In this document: in pieces, positions 35,201 to 44,789 of the stretch
Numbering within the stretch: the stretch's first letter is position 1
Layout: each line of letters starts with the position of its first letter
From: Marsupella aquatica
Lineage: Eukaryota; Marchantiophyta
Assembly (NCBI GenBank): GCA_973895155.1
Contig: OZ316898.1
Span: 5,270,001 to 5,334,000, forward strand
DNA: 64,000 nucleotides
Reading direction: 5' to 3'
Position numbers and translations under genes: made by a program
The notes under the pieces: generated by a model
What the model was told of the DNA's origin: nothing
Database searches by the model: none
What the model saw: only the letters and a program-made list of their open reading frames with translations

Positions 35201-36561
35201 TAAGAGCCGGAGGACGACAGTTGATACAAACTGTTCCGCGGTGATCGAGATGCCTGGAGAAAGACGGATGATGGGTTGTCTTTGTCAAACACTAAGCAAG
35301 ACTTAGAGTCAAACAAAATAAGATGACCAGCATCGGCAAGTTTGCCCACAGACATAAGATTTTTGTGAACACCAGGCACGTAAAGAACATTGTTGATAGC
35401 TTTATTGTCAACATGAGCAGTGCCATTGCCAGCAATGGGCAAAGTGTTACCGCTAGCAGTGGTTACACCAGGACCAGAAGGGAAAGTCTCTAATGTTGAG
35501 CGATGTCCAGTGATGTGATTGCTAGCACCGGAGTCCATGTACCAATCTTGAGAGGTGTTTCTGAATTCGGTAAGGTTGGCAGCAATCTCTTCCTCGTGCA
35601 TCTCTGGAAATGGATCAAAATCCTCAGGGTCTGGAGTGAACTCCGTGAGGTGTGCCTGGGGTTTGATTCGACGAAGGTTCCCTGCACGAATCATCAGCTG
35701 GGAGATTTGATCATCCAGCTTCTTCAGGTCGCACTCAACTTCCCAATGGCCAGATTTGCTGCAGTAGTTGCACGAGCCAGTCGTGCGACGTGGAACAGGA
35801 GCAGGCGGGTGACAGCGGTTGTCAGCAATGGATCCACGGTAGTCCCCTGGGCGAGAGGGTCGGTGAGAGACACGGCCTCTGACAGCAGGTCGAGAAAAGC
35901 GAGCGAGAAGGGCTTCTTCAGCAACTTCCTCTCGTTTCCCTTTCCTCCAGAAAGCCTCAGCCTGCATACGTTCCACAAGGGAGGAGAACTTGGGTGTATG
36001 GGTTCTAGATAAATCAGCGCCAAAGCTGGATACAAAGGGACCCCAGCTATGTGGTAACCCGCCTAGAACAATGTGAATGAGACGGGAGTTGTCAACAGTG
36101 GCATTAATCGTGGAGAGTTGGGAAGTGATGCTTTCTACTTCCCTGAGGTAGTCTTCGATGTTACTGCCTTCAGTCATCTTGACTTTATGCAGCTTCTGTT
36201 CGAGGAGAAGTCTGCGTTGGAGAAGGTCACCTCGAAAGCGCTGCTTGAAGTGCTGCCAGCAGGCAACAGGATCGTTGCCATATGAAGCAACGACATGGAG
36301 GAACTTGGTCTTGACGGTGGCCATCAGAATGGACTTGGCCTTGATGATCTTCTTCTTGCGTTCCTTGGGAGTGAGGACAATCTCATCCTCTACTGTAGCA
36401 ACGTTGGTTGTGTCAGTGTTGTCGCTGTCTTCGTCAGCGAACTTCAGTTCATCCCATACCTCGTCTCGCTCGAGCAGGGTCTGGACTTGTAAGCTCCACG
36501 TGATGTGGTTGCTTTCTCCATCTAGCTTGTCAGCTTCACTGAATATTCTAGCTAGGTCCAT
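32239..36561 (-). CDS. Copia gag-pol polyprotein, 1440 aa
   Basis: This is a single open frame without stop or shift. In order it has: a gag region (about 1-250); a CCHC zinc knuckle (CNYCSKSGHWEVEC, about 265-280); an aspartic protease site (WYMDSGASNHIT, about 340); an integrase with HRRLAHLNF, the zinc-binding pre-domain, HSDLCGPI and HQNGVAERKNRTLLE (about 480-700); a reverse transcriptase with YVDDLLITG (about 900-1140); and an RNase H with TEAEYKALSEATKEA, CDNQGSI and TKHIEAKHHFVRE (about 1250-1400). Integrase before reverse transcriptase is the copia order. Length and completeness match autonomous plant copia elements. It copies its RNA through cDNA and inserts it in the genome. Confidence 0.97.
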   Translation of the reverse strand: MDLARIFSEADKLDGESNHITWSLQVQTLLERDEVWDELKFADEDSDNTDTTNVATVEDEIVLTPKERKKKIIKAKSILMATVKTKFLHVVASYGNDPVACWQHFKQRFRGDLLQRRLLLEQKLHKVKMTEGSNIEDYLREVESITSQLSTINATVDNSRLIHIVLGGLPHSWGPFVSSFGADLSRTHTPKFSSLVERMQAEAFWRKGKREEVAEEALLARFSRPAVRGRVSHRPSRPGDYRGSIADNRCHPPAPVPRRTTGSCNYCSKSGHWEVECDLKKLDDQISQLMIRAGNLRRIKPQAHLTEFTPDPEDFDPFPEMHEEEIAANLTEFRNTSQDWYMDSGASNHITGHRSTLETFPSGPGVTTASGNTLPIAGNGTAHVDNKAINNVLYVPGVHKNLMSVGKLADAGHLILFDSKSCLVFDKDNPSSVFLQASRSPRNSLYQLSSSGSYPPPCLTHEANTITNVETDIVDLWHRRLAHLNFQTAHHMTARHLVTGVPLLSFQKKQCTSCILGKTHRDNVPKHSIRRTSRVLDLVHSDLCGPIHSSSPVKYILTFIDDFTRFTWVYYLSHKHETFRCFKTFKTAAENQFGTKLSCLRSDRGGEYLSQEFIEFCSHHGIRRQLTAPSTPHQNGVAERKNRTLLEAARSIYVEGKYPRFLWPEAVKAATYVLNRCSTRALHLSTPFEALYGMKPDLSHLRVLGCSAFVRLPTKSDGKFGSRAIPSVFIGYDLNTKGYRCFDPLSRRILISSNVTFIEDSPGDFRAPPAQSDIFLDLLPATEAPSEPEGDEHHVLDHAAHDAPSNLDGTQLPNDNTIKDVADLGNHGGTHVHNVDPTIDEAPPLPCNSTLAPNVQINPLPKRRGSRARQLPAWARSGDYEMHIPEDVDLCIIETANPVSDTIAFRDAIQDPGWCSAMHEEYDSLIKNETWDLVELPPGRRAISSKWLYKSKPIHDADNPTRARLKARLVARGLEQQPGIDYNDTFAPVVRWSTLRAVIALAVASGWPISHMDVVTAFLNGTLKELLFMQQPPGFARKGLEHLVCRLNKSIYGLKQSPREWYQEIDKYLHEQGWTRSDADPNLYYLFQGSSIVLLLLYVDDLLITGNDLALIDTIKLNLQNRYEMKDLGEIRKYLGVEFTKTANGMLLHQHTYAEQILRDYNMTECRPAHTPLPEGFATQSNSNTAPVDRSEYCTLVGKLLFLTTTRPDLSYSVGMVARFMSQPHLQHLEAAKHILRYVKKTLDYGIHYKRSSQLLLTGYTDADYLGCLDTRRSTAGYVFTLASGPISWASKRQPTISDSTTEAEYKALSEATKEAVYLRRLLRELQHTSNVTVPVQCDNATIHKDLHEAAIPTSHDLHLHCDNQGSIRLALNPIFHARTKHIEAKHHFVRERILEGEVSLQYINTDDQHADIFTKQVCRQIFEKHRDFLGIRSRSSLLI

Positions 36562-36675
36562 GGCTAGATCACGTTGGGAACTCTCACCAACTGAAATAGA
36601 CGGAGGGACAGGTCGCTCAAACTCAGAGAACTCTCATCTAAGTGTAGCGTTGGATCTTAGTCATGGGAGAGCTAA

Positions 36676-36691
36676 CCTTGCTCTGATACCA
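36676..36691 (-). other. primer-binding site, initiator tRNA-Met
   Basis: The minus strand reads TGGTATCAGAGCAAGG immediately inside the 5' LTR. TGGTATCAGAGC is the standard complement of the plant initiator tRNA-Met 3' end. Confidence 0.92.
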
Positions 36692-36953
36692 TGTTGATAA
36701 AACTATCTAGCATGACTAAGATACCGGAACAGCCAACGGGAAGCACATAAGTACTCGGGGAAAGGGCAAGGAGTGCAGGGGGCGACAAAGAGGCGCCGCA
36801 TAGTAGAAGAGCCCAAGAGAAGGGGCGAAAGCATCAGATGGATGCAACCTAGATCTAAAGGTAAGCAGCAAGGGACAGAAGACGACAACGAACAGAAAGT
36901 GGGCCCATATACTGAAGGGGAAAACAAGGTACTGAAGATCGTAGTTTCCAACA
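36692..36953 (-). repeat. Copia 5' LTR
   Basis: This is the 262-bp LTR that would carry the element's promoter, reading leftwards. It is followed on the plus strand by the second CTTAA copy at 36954-36958 and then by receptor LRR codons. Confidence 0.95.
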
Positions 36954-38135
36954 CTTAAAACATTAGTGATAACGGAGGCTAAGCGCCTGAAGGCCCTACC
37001 CGAAAGCTTTGGCAACTTATCTGCTCTCACGTATTTGCGTCTCGCAGGTTGTGAGATTCTTGAAAGTCTGCCTGCGAGCTTTGGTATGCTCTCGTCTTTG
37101 GAAGAACTTGAGCTGCGTGAGCTGGAGCGGCTAGATACGGTGCCGGAAACGTTTGGAGACCTCAAGGCACTTAAAAGATTAGTGATAGCGGAGTCTAAGC
37201 GCCTGAAGGCCCTACCCGAAAGCTTTGGCAACTTATCTGCTCTCACACATTTTTCTCTCGAAGATTGTGAGATTCTTGAAAGTCTGCCTGCGAGCTTTGG
37301 TATGCTCTCGTCTTTGGAAGAACTTGAGCTGCGTGAGCTGGAGCGGCTAGATACGGTGCCGGAAACGTTTGGAGACCTCAAGGCACTTAAAAGATTAGTG
37401 ATAATGGAGGCTAAGCACCTGAAGGCCCTACCCGAAAGCTTTGGCAACTTATCGGCTCTCACATATTTGCGTCTCGAATGTTGTGAGAGTGTTGAAAGTC
37501 TGCCTGCGAGCTTTGGCAACTTATCTGCTCTCACAGATTTGCATCTCGAAGGTTGTGAGATTCTTGAAAGTCTGCCTGCGAGCTTTGGCATGCTCTCTTC
37601 TTTGGAAGAACTTGAGTTGCGTAAGCTGGAGCAGCTAGATACGGTGCCGAAAACGTTTGGAGACCTCAAGGCACTTAAAAGATTAGTGATAACGGAGGCT
37701 AAGCACCTGAAGGCCCTACCCGAAAGCTTTGGCAACTTATCGGCTCTCACATATTTGCGTCTCGAATGTTGTGAGAGTGTTGAAAGTCTGCCTGCGAGCT
37801 TTGGTATGCTCTCGTCTTTGGAAGTACTTCACCTCCGTGAGCTGGAGCGGCTAGATACGGTGCCGGAAACGTTCGGACATCTCATGCCTGTTATTAGATT
37901 GGATATAAGGGAGGCTAAGCGCCTGAAGGCCCTACCCGAAAGCTTTGGCTACTTACCTGCTCTCACATTTTTGTGTCTCGAAGGTCATGAGATTCGTGCA
38001 AGTCTGCCTGCCAGATTTGGTTTGCTCTCGGCTGTGCAAAAACATATATTGTGTCAGCTGGAGCTAGATACGGTGCCGAACTTGTTCGGAGATCTCAAGG
38101 CTCGTAGGTTAATGAGAGTGGAGGCTCACTTCTGA

Positions 38136-39199
38136 ACGGGCAAGGCAGTTGGCACTCAAGGCTCTCTTTTGAACGGGTAATCAGGCTAGTCAGTCATGTG
38201 TGTTGGCTTAAACTAGCATGAACAAAGGTAGCTAAACACCACAGTTCCAGTGTTGTGCAGTGCCTGCTTTAATAGTACTGTAGGTCACTCCATGGTGGGT
38301 ATTATGGTCATCAAGAGAATTATAGTTACACGCTCCTAGGCAGCTAACCAAGAGAGCCCAGCTCAAAGTTTCTTCAATTTTGAAACGAATGCGTTTATAT
38401 AGCGTTCGTCATGGGAGCACCATTTTTTAGAAAGCTGCAGAATTAGTAATAATTTGTTTCTATTTGGTCATAAACTGGCATCTCTCTCCCCATCGCGCAA
38501 TGAACATTACTATTGTCATATAAAGGTTACACAAACTCGAAAGAGAAAGTGTCCTCAGTGGTTTCAGGACAAGCAATGGCAGTGTTGAATTTGAAGATTA
38601 CAGGTTGCAACGCTCTCCACACAGCTTGAAAACACTCTCTCGTGCATAAAGCATCACAGATTCTTTTTCATACCACACATAAGGAAGATTCATTGGCAGG
38701 GTGAACATACAGCAAGAATTTTACAAGACAGAATAATGCCTACAAATGTAGAATGGTGCCTCCTCTCTATTATGAAGGTATGAAGGTGACGGACTCCGAC
38801 TGCTGTGGAGAGACCACCAGTCGCAGTGGGGACTATAAATGGAGGTCTGCAAAGTTTCCTCCAGCATTGTGATTAACTGCAGTACCAGCTGTGCGAGACC
38901 AACGGGTTGAAACATATCTCTGTTTGAGTCTCTTTCCTTTGCGAGTGCTGGAATAGCATTCAGGCTGCTTATGTTTGGCTCGAAATTTCTCAAAAATTGC
39001 CGTTGGCCTTATGGAGGATGGGACTAGCTTTATCGGGCGTCACTCTGCTAAATCTCCCAGCCTGTTTTCTACTCCAGCAAAGTCTCAGCCTTTCAGAAGT
39101 ATCCACCCCAAAAGAACTCAAAGCTCCGTTCTAGTACCCAAGTCCCACTTTCATAAGCTTTAGCCTCAGTTAAAAATTCTGATGGTGGAAACATGCTCC
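38136..39199. other. spacer 3, first part: HNL 3' flank after the G2 deletion
   Basis: Within 30 bp of the G2 stop the sequence aligns with the common 3' flank (CTCTTTTGAACGGGTAATCAGGC, as at about 52085). This shows that the G2 C-terminal coding region and the adjoining flank were deleted together. No gene is supported. Confidence 0.65.
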
Positions 39200-39817
39200 T
39201 CATGGACAAATCTCAGTCTCGGAAACGAGGAGGAAAAGCACAGACGAGTAGCTCAGGATTGGATACTGAAATGCATTCAGAAAATGAGCATACTATGCCA
39301 AAGTAGTTTCTCGATTGGAACTTCATTAGATAGAAAATTGTACGGAGTAATTTGCCGGTGTCAACTAGAGGAAACCACTTGTAACCAGGTCTTTCAGGTA
39401 GTGAAACCGTCACAGGCAAATAAAGGGAATTGAAGGCAACATAATGCTCCTTACTGTGAGAGTCAACCTGCGTGTCTAGACAGGGATGTTAGCTCGAGAA
39501 ACGATTTGAAATGAATTGCAGATAAACGAAACGACACCCGTATAGGTCAATAGGTTATTTGTTTTGAACCTGCCAATATGGACGACTGTGGCCTTCTCCT
39601 CATTTGCAAGATTACAAAGCATTCAGTAACACCATTTACCAAAATTTTACAGATCCTAAACGTCAAATGAGCGAAATGTCATAGGGAGAGCAATACTGGT
39701 GAAACAGCTACAAATCTACCCTAAATCTCCGACCAGTGAGTCATGTTTGGTGTCACGCCGTGCCACTCTAGCCGTTCCGCAGTCGGGAATTCTCCTAGCC
39801 TTAGTGCTTCACATTGA
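39200..39817 (-). pseudogene. isoamylase 3' exon fragment, decayed copy in spacer 3
   Basis: The exon equivalents are 39467-39200 (2 nt short, frameshifted, with the same TAG as spacer 2 in the QYA motif) and 39817-39697 (with the 3-nt insertion and TAG). The shared lesions with spacer 2 indicate that these two arose from one already broken copy. Confidence 0.65.
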
Positions 39818-42800
39818 CTGGAAAATCATTCCGCCAGTACAGTTTTTTCATTGTGGAGGGGACAGTAGTAAGCAGAAGAAACAACTTGAAAACTAGGCCA
39901 ACCCTTTTGCATCTATCTTGTCAGCAGTTTTGTTTAAATTGCTTCTAATTATGAGAAGATCACGTTCAAATTATATTCTAAATCTAAGTGATTTGTGGCC
40001 AAAATTTGCTAGATTCCACGTCTCTAAAAAGTAATTTTGCCACAGGCTAAAATTGCTAGATTTTCTATCTTTCCATAGTCACTTTTCCGCCTAGCACAGA
40101 CCCCACTAGCCAAAATATGTCGTCATCTTTAAATGTAGTCAGAAATGTAACAGAATTACATAATGAATGTTCTTAGCGTGCTCTCCTTCGCACAAGGGGA
40201 CATTGGCCACACTCACGAAAAAGAAAAGACATTAAACATTAGGCTGGGCAGGTGGCTGTCATATATATTCAAGAAGAATTCAATCGAATTGAGTTGTTGT
40301 GATGACCACTGATATCCAGAGCATTGCTGATAATTTGTCGAATAGAACACAGCATGACACCAAACTTGACAAAGTGATCGAATGAAGAGAGCGTCGTTAA
40401 TGGCAAGACTTTGTGGTATGAGAAACGAGTCGCAACATGTTGGCAAAAGGTTCTTTCACAGTGTTTTCAGTGTGGGGCGCTGACTTTTCTAAAGTTGGGC
40501 CATTTCAGGGTGGCTTGACAAGTTACGAACGACCTGGGAGGTGCACAAAGCTCCGTTATACCACGCGGAAGATGCCCAGAAGATTCTGGCTTGCTTGCTA
40601 CTTATTATACAATGGAAAAAAATTTAGTTAGAATGTAGCTCACAATCTGAATGAAAAGGACTGAAAAGAGTGGGAGTGGCAGACGTTTTGATTGCTACCT
40701 CTGAAAATATAAGTTCATTTAAAACCAAAATTTGCTTCAATTGGACGTTGTACGTTGCTTCAATTGGACGTTGCTTCAATTGGACGTTGCTTCAATTGGA
40801 CGTACATGCATCTCCACAAGAAGACATAGAAAAGTAGAATGTCTGTGGGTCATGAGAGAATTTACAAGCATCTCCACGGTCGCATTCCTCCCGTTGGAAA
40901 CCATAACAGGCACCCGTCTCTTCCCTCTTGTTTTGTTCTTCCATTCTGTTCTCTTCTAGTTTCTTCTTGTAACTGGCGACACAATCATCACAAATTGTTC
41001 TGTTGACAACCCGGGCCCATTCAAGTTATCAGCCTAAACAAGACTTTCTCCGGCATCCCCGATGACAAGATTAGTCTCTTCAAAACTCGAAGCACAAAAT
41101 GAGCTCGTCTACTGCCATATACAAAATCCGCATCTTTCTTTCATTCTAAGCTTGAACTTCTTAAAGTAGAAGAGACCGGAATTCTTTAGTAGACACTGCA
41201 TAAGTCCCGATGTTAGAATTGGTTTCTGAACATTATTAATCCTGCCTGACTTAAATTGACTTTTGTTCTCTTTACATACGCATATCTCCAGCTTAGATTA
41301 GTGTATAATTGGACTCTTACCGACTGCAAGGTACTTCGCTGATCGTCATAAGCCAAAAACGCGAACCCTCTTAAACTTTCAGGTGGCCTTGTCCCTAACC
41401 AGATTCACATCCACCACTTCACCATACGTACCAGTACGTCTTTTCAATGCAATCGATTCTAAGCCCTCCACTGTAGTTTCACAAGCATCCCATTCTATGC
41501 AATCTTCATAAATTTTATGAACAAAATTTCACGCTGGACGAGAGAGAGCGACATCGCCGTCATGTAAGAAAGGACTCAAAGCTCTTTTTCCGCCTGGTTG
41601 TGTGGACAGTAAGAAAATTCAGGCACGCAGGCAGTGAACTCTCGAGCAAATACAGCAAAACCCATCCAACTTTATGCATTTTGAAATGTGAGCAAAACAC
41701 TAAATGGATGGTCCCATAGGCTAGTTGCTGAAAGTCAATGTTTACACTGAGGTATTTATATTCGCTATTGTTTGTTATTTATGAAGTCAAAAGAGGAGTT
41801 TGCTTAACTTGCACATATGCATCTAACTGACGCATACATACACAAGTTGTGCTTGTGATAAGTGAGATTAGTTAGTGACCACTACAGTAGCTCAATCTGT
41901 CATATTTATTCCTTGTATTATTTTTTACTCATCCATTTCGAAGCATTCTTGTATACCATATTTTTCATACTTCGAATCTGACAGTTTCCAAAATAATGTC
42001 ATGATTTGGAGTATAGCTTATCCAATTCTCTGTGGTTGATGAAGGTAAACAATACTTAGAATTCTAGTAAAAAAATCCGAGATTACCAAATTCCAAAATG
42101 ACATGTTTCTTGCTGAGTAGACCTCAGCATTCTATCACATAAAAAAAAAGGTATAATGGTAGGAGAGAGCATGGTGAAAAACAAGATTTCAACAACTCGA
42201 CCTATCATGATCCACAGAAACTTCTCAAACTAGGTATCCCCATTTGTGGTACGCTCACCCTACGTATCAAAACTGCAAATCATATAGAATGCCTTTGAAT
42301 ATGTCTACAAGTTTTTGCATGTTTAGTAATACAAATACTTCAATGTTGTAGCTTTTGAGAAGAGTGATGGAGCAATTACTTGCATTTGAATAGAATTCAT
42401 AGAGCTCAATGAGAATCGCTAAATTGACTGTGAAGAAAAATCGATATTTAGGGGACTTGCAGTAGAAGGAGTTCATGAGGCAAACTGAAATCCAAAGCGG
42501 TATGCCTTGAAGGACAGTGATACCATTAGTACGTTCTTAGTCAGAGGACCACATGCCACTCGTAACTACTAATGCTATCGAGGAAGAAAAGTCCAAACAT
42601 TGTAAGTCACTTGGCTCCACATCTGCTTTGGCACAAGCAGGACTGCTGTTGAGGTTGAACGTGCGAAACCTGATAAACTTCTCAAAAGAATAAATAGCAG
42701 ACTCCTTGGGGTATCATGACGGTACTTTCCAACACCACTGAACTCAGGGAGCGAAGTCACCGCAACCAGTCTTAAAGATTGAGAATGCTAACATGCAGCA

Positions 42801-42865
42801 CGACCTAGAGCATGAAATCAAGGATGTGTTAGCTTCCTTAAAAATATGAAAGCATACATAACAAG
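39818..42865. other. spacer 3, middle: shared spacer then about 2.25 kb of unique DNA
   Basis: Common spacer sequence runs to about 40617 (ending in ATTATACAATGGAAAAAA). From there to about 42865 the sequence is AT-rich, matches no other part of the window and has no supported gene. It includes the 16-bp repeat at 40732-40803. Confidence 0.55.
40732..40803. repeat. 16-bp tandem repeat, four units
   Basis: TTGCTTCAATTGGACG occurs four times. The first copy is separated by seven bases and the last three are perfectly head to tail. Confidence 0.9.
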
Positions 42866-44789
42866 GACGGGTCCACGAACTATGCTGTGGAGAAACGCGT
42901 TCCAAGGTGTTGGCAGAAGGGTCCTTTGCTGTGTTTTCGGTACGAGGCCATGAGGGTGATGTGACGAGTTACGACGACCTTTGGAGGTGCGCCGAGCTCT
43001 GTTCGTCCAAACGGAAGTTGCCCAGAAGACTCTGGCTGGCTTGCTAGTTATATTATACAAACAAAAAAAAAGTTTGCAAAGTACACGCTTGAGCTGGCTC
43101 TCATCCTGCACTTCATCGGACGGAGCTTTGTGCTCACTGAAGTGTCTGATATTAGTTTGTGCCCTGTAGTTATATAAGCAGACAGAGTTTGTCAATGGAG
43201 GGATGACGTCCATGGGTTTGAAGTTATATAAGCAGACAGAGTTTGTCAGTGGAGGGATGACGTCCATGGGTTTGAAGTAGAGGAGTTCGTTAGTGGCAGT
43301 GCGTCCTTGCTAGCGAGGGCTACTTTTACTTTCTCTGCATTCCTCGAGCGAGGTCAGAGGAGAGGATCGAGAGGAGAGGAGGACGCGGGGGAGGGATTAT
43401 TGGCAAATGCGTTTTGCTTCAGGTGATTGTCATGCACGTACAGGAACGGTGTGAAGCTTTCGGGACTGGGTGTGCAAGTTCCACAGCATTTCGGCTAACT
43501 CTTGCTTTGAAGAGTGAACACCCAACGAGTCTTTGGACCCGAGCCTGGTCTTTGGTCACTCTGGCATAATTTGTGGTGCGGAAACTCGTCCTGGAAATGG
43601 TCTTCCACCGTGTCGGCTTTCTTCGAGCACATCGTTGTGGATGCTATGTGAGTTTAGGGATTACCATTGAGCCGCACATCAATGTTTGCACATCTGCTGT
43701 CGAGCCTACATCGTGAATGACATGATTTCGTTAATGCACGATTGCCTTAAACCAGCTACATTTTACTTGGTCCCCATCACAGCGCTGTTTTCTCTTAGTT
43801 CAGAGAAAGGTCACCAGGAGAGGAGGGGAGTGAAGTCTAGCAACAACTGGTTAGGTGATTGGTAGTCAAATGCATTTCAGTTGTCCCTTACTTCCAAGGG
43901 AGGACGGATCTGTTGGTCAATGAGTTTCTTCATTCTCCGCTCCCATTAGTCACCAAATATCTGAATTGGCGTTTAAAAAACCCTTCAGGTAACAGTTCGA
44001 CTTTATTTGACTGCTGCACAGTCGCAATCAAGCACCAGGGGCGGCCGTGATGAATCAGTCTACTAAAGACCCAAGTGGCCGGATGCTTACGTTGACGTCG
44101 GTATCCGCTACTCGGATCCTCTAGCTGATGGCTCCGTCCTTCCCAAAAGGTATGTACTTCAGGGGCCTCCATCTTGAAGCAAAGCAGAATGCTGCACTGG
44201 TCGCTCATCTATAGAATCTTCTTAAGCACTACGGGATTCAAAATAGACGGTTCTCATGTATTCCGGAGTTGAAGGGTTAGGTCCAAGTCATACTCCATTT
44301 GAATGTCCTGCTGAGCCTGCTTCCTGTGTGTTTACTTTTGGTGACTCTTCCGGCCTGTCACTAGTAGAAAACGGGATCATTTTAGACCCTATTAGAGCAT
44401 ATCAATCCAATCTTTCAGGGCTCCGTCACGGTTGATGATCTAGGATCAGTGACAGTCTACAAGGAGTGACTGGAATTGACGAGCATAATGCTACTAGGAT
44501 TACTTCTGTGAATTTCTTCGCTGTCGGACTCTTCAGAACAAAGCCTTGCGCGTTGAAGAATGTCCGAAGCACTGGTTTGTTTGACCTGCCGTGCCTTTTT
44601 TGTTGCTGTTTTGCTGACCATTCCGTGAATTGTTGAAAAGTGGCAGGTTCTAATAGTCGGCTAGGTCCATTTCCCTCTTCCTGAGAGAGACCGACATCCC
44701 GGAGCTTCCTGCAAGGTTTTGTAGTGTTTCTGCCATTGTGACTCACTTGGACCTAAGAGATACTTCACGATCTTCTGAAATCTCGAGCA
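42866..44789. other. spacer 3, last part: divergent older spacer copy up to G3
   Basis: From about 42885 the sequence again aligns with the spacer segment already present at about 40425-40617, but with many more differences. The same segment is therefore present twice in spacer 3, in a recent and a diverged version. It carries a 53-bp duplication (43169-43221 and 43222-43274). It also has a diverged copy of the unidentified protein fragment (about 44074-44210, reading DVGIRYSDPLADG). Confidence 0.55.
44359..44393. mobile_element. 35-bp CACTA-terminus-like insertion
   Basis: Other spacers read GGCCTGTAGAGCAT. Here 35 bp beginning CACTAGTAGAAAACGGG intervene between GGCCTGT and AGAGCAT. That start matches typical plant CACTA terminal inverted repeats. 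There is no second terminus, so it is a fragment or footprint. Confidence 0.5.

Larger units (their letters stand above)
31863..36953 (-). mobile_element. complete Ty1/copia LTR retrotransposon
   Basis: The element is 5091 bp. It has identical-length 262-bp LTRs (TGTTG...CCAACA) and a CTTAA target duplication. A primer-binding site complementary to initiator tRNA-Met (TGGTATCAGAGC) adjoins the right LTR, and a purine tract adjoins the left one. It carries one uninterrupted gag-pol frame. It lies antisense to the receptor gene whose LRR exon it splits. The LTRs differ at a single base (G at about 32078 versus A at about 36907), so insertion is very recent and the element may still be able to transpose. 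Confidence 0.97.
26626..38135 (+). pseudogene. HNL G2: hydrolase-NB-ARC-LRR receptor interrupted by a Copia element
   Basis: The exons are 26626-26700, 26930-27553, 27927-28097, 29013-30089 and an LRR exon split as 30400-31862 plus 36959-38135. Leaving out the element and one copy of its 5-bp target duplication rejoins the LRR frame exactly and restores the 216-bp repeat spacing, giving about 1528 aa. Hydrolase and NB-ARC motifs are as in G4 (GHCFGG, GMGGIGKTT, LIVLDGVDH, VHEHLRDLA). The C-terminus stops soon after the last repeat (RRLMRVEAHF). It lacks the SSIPEELGNLSS and CPKLKNVPDS region of the other copies because a deletion joins the LRR to the 3' flank. With the element in place translation would enter the LTR and stop at 31881. 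Confidence 0.85.
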
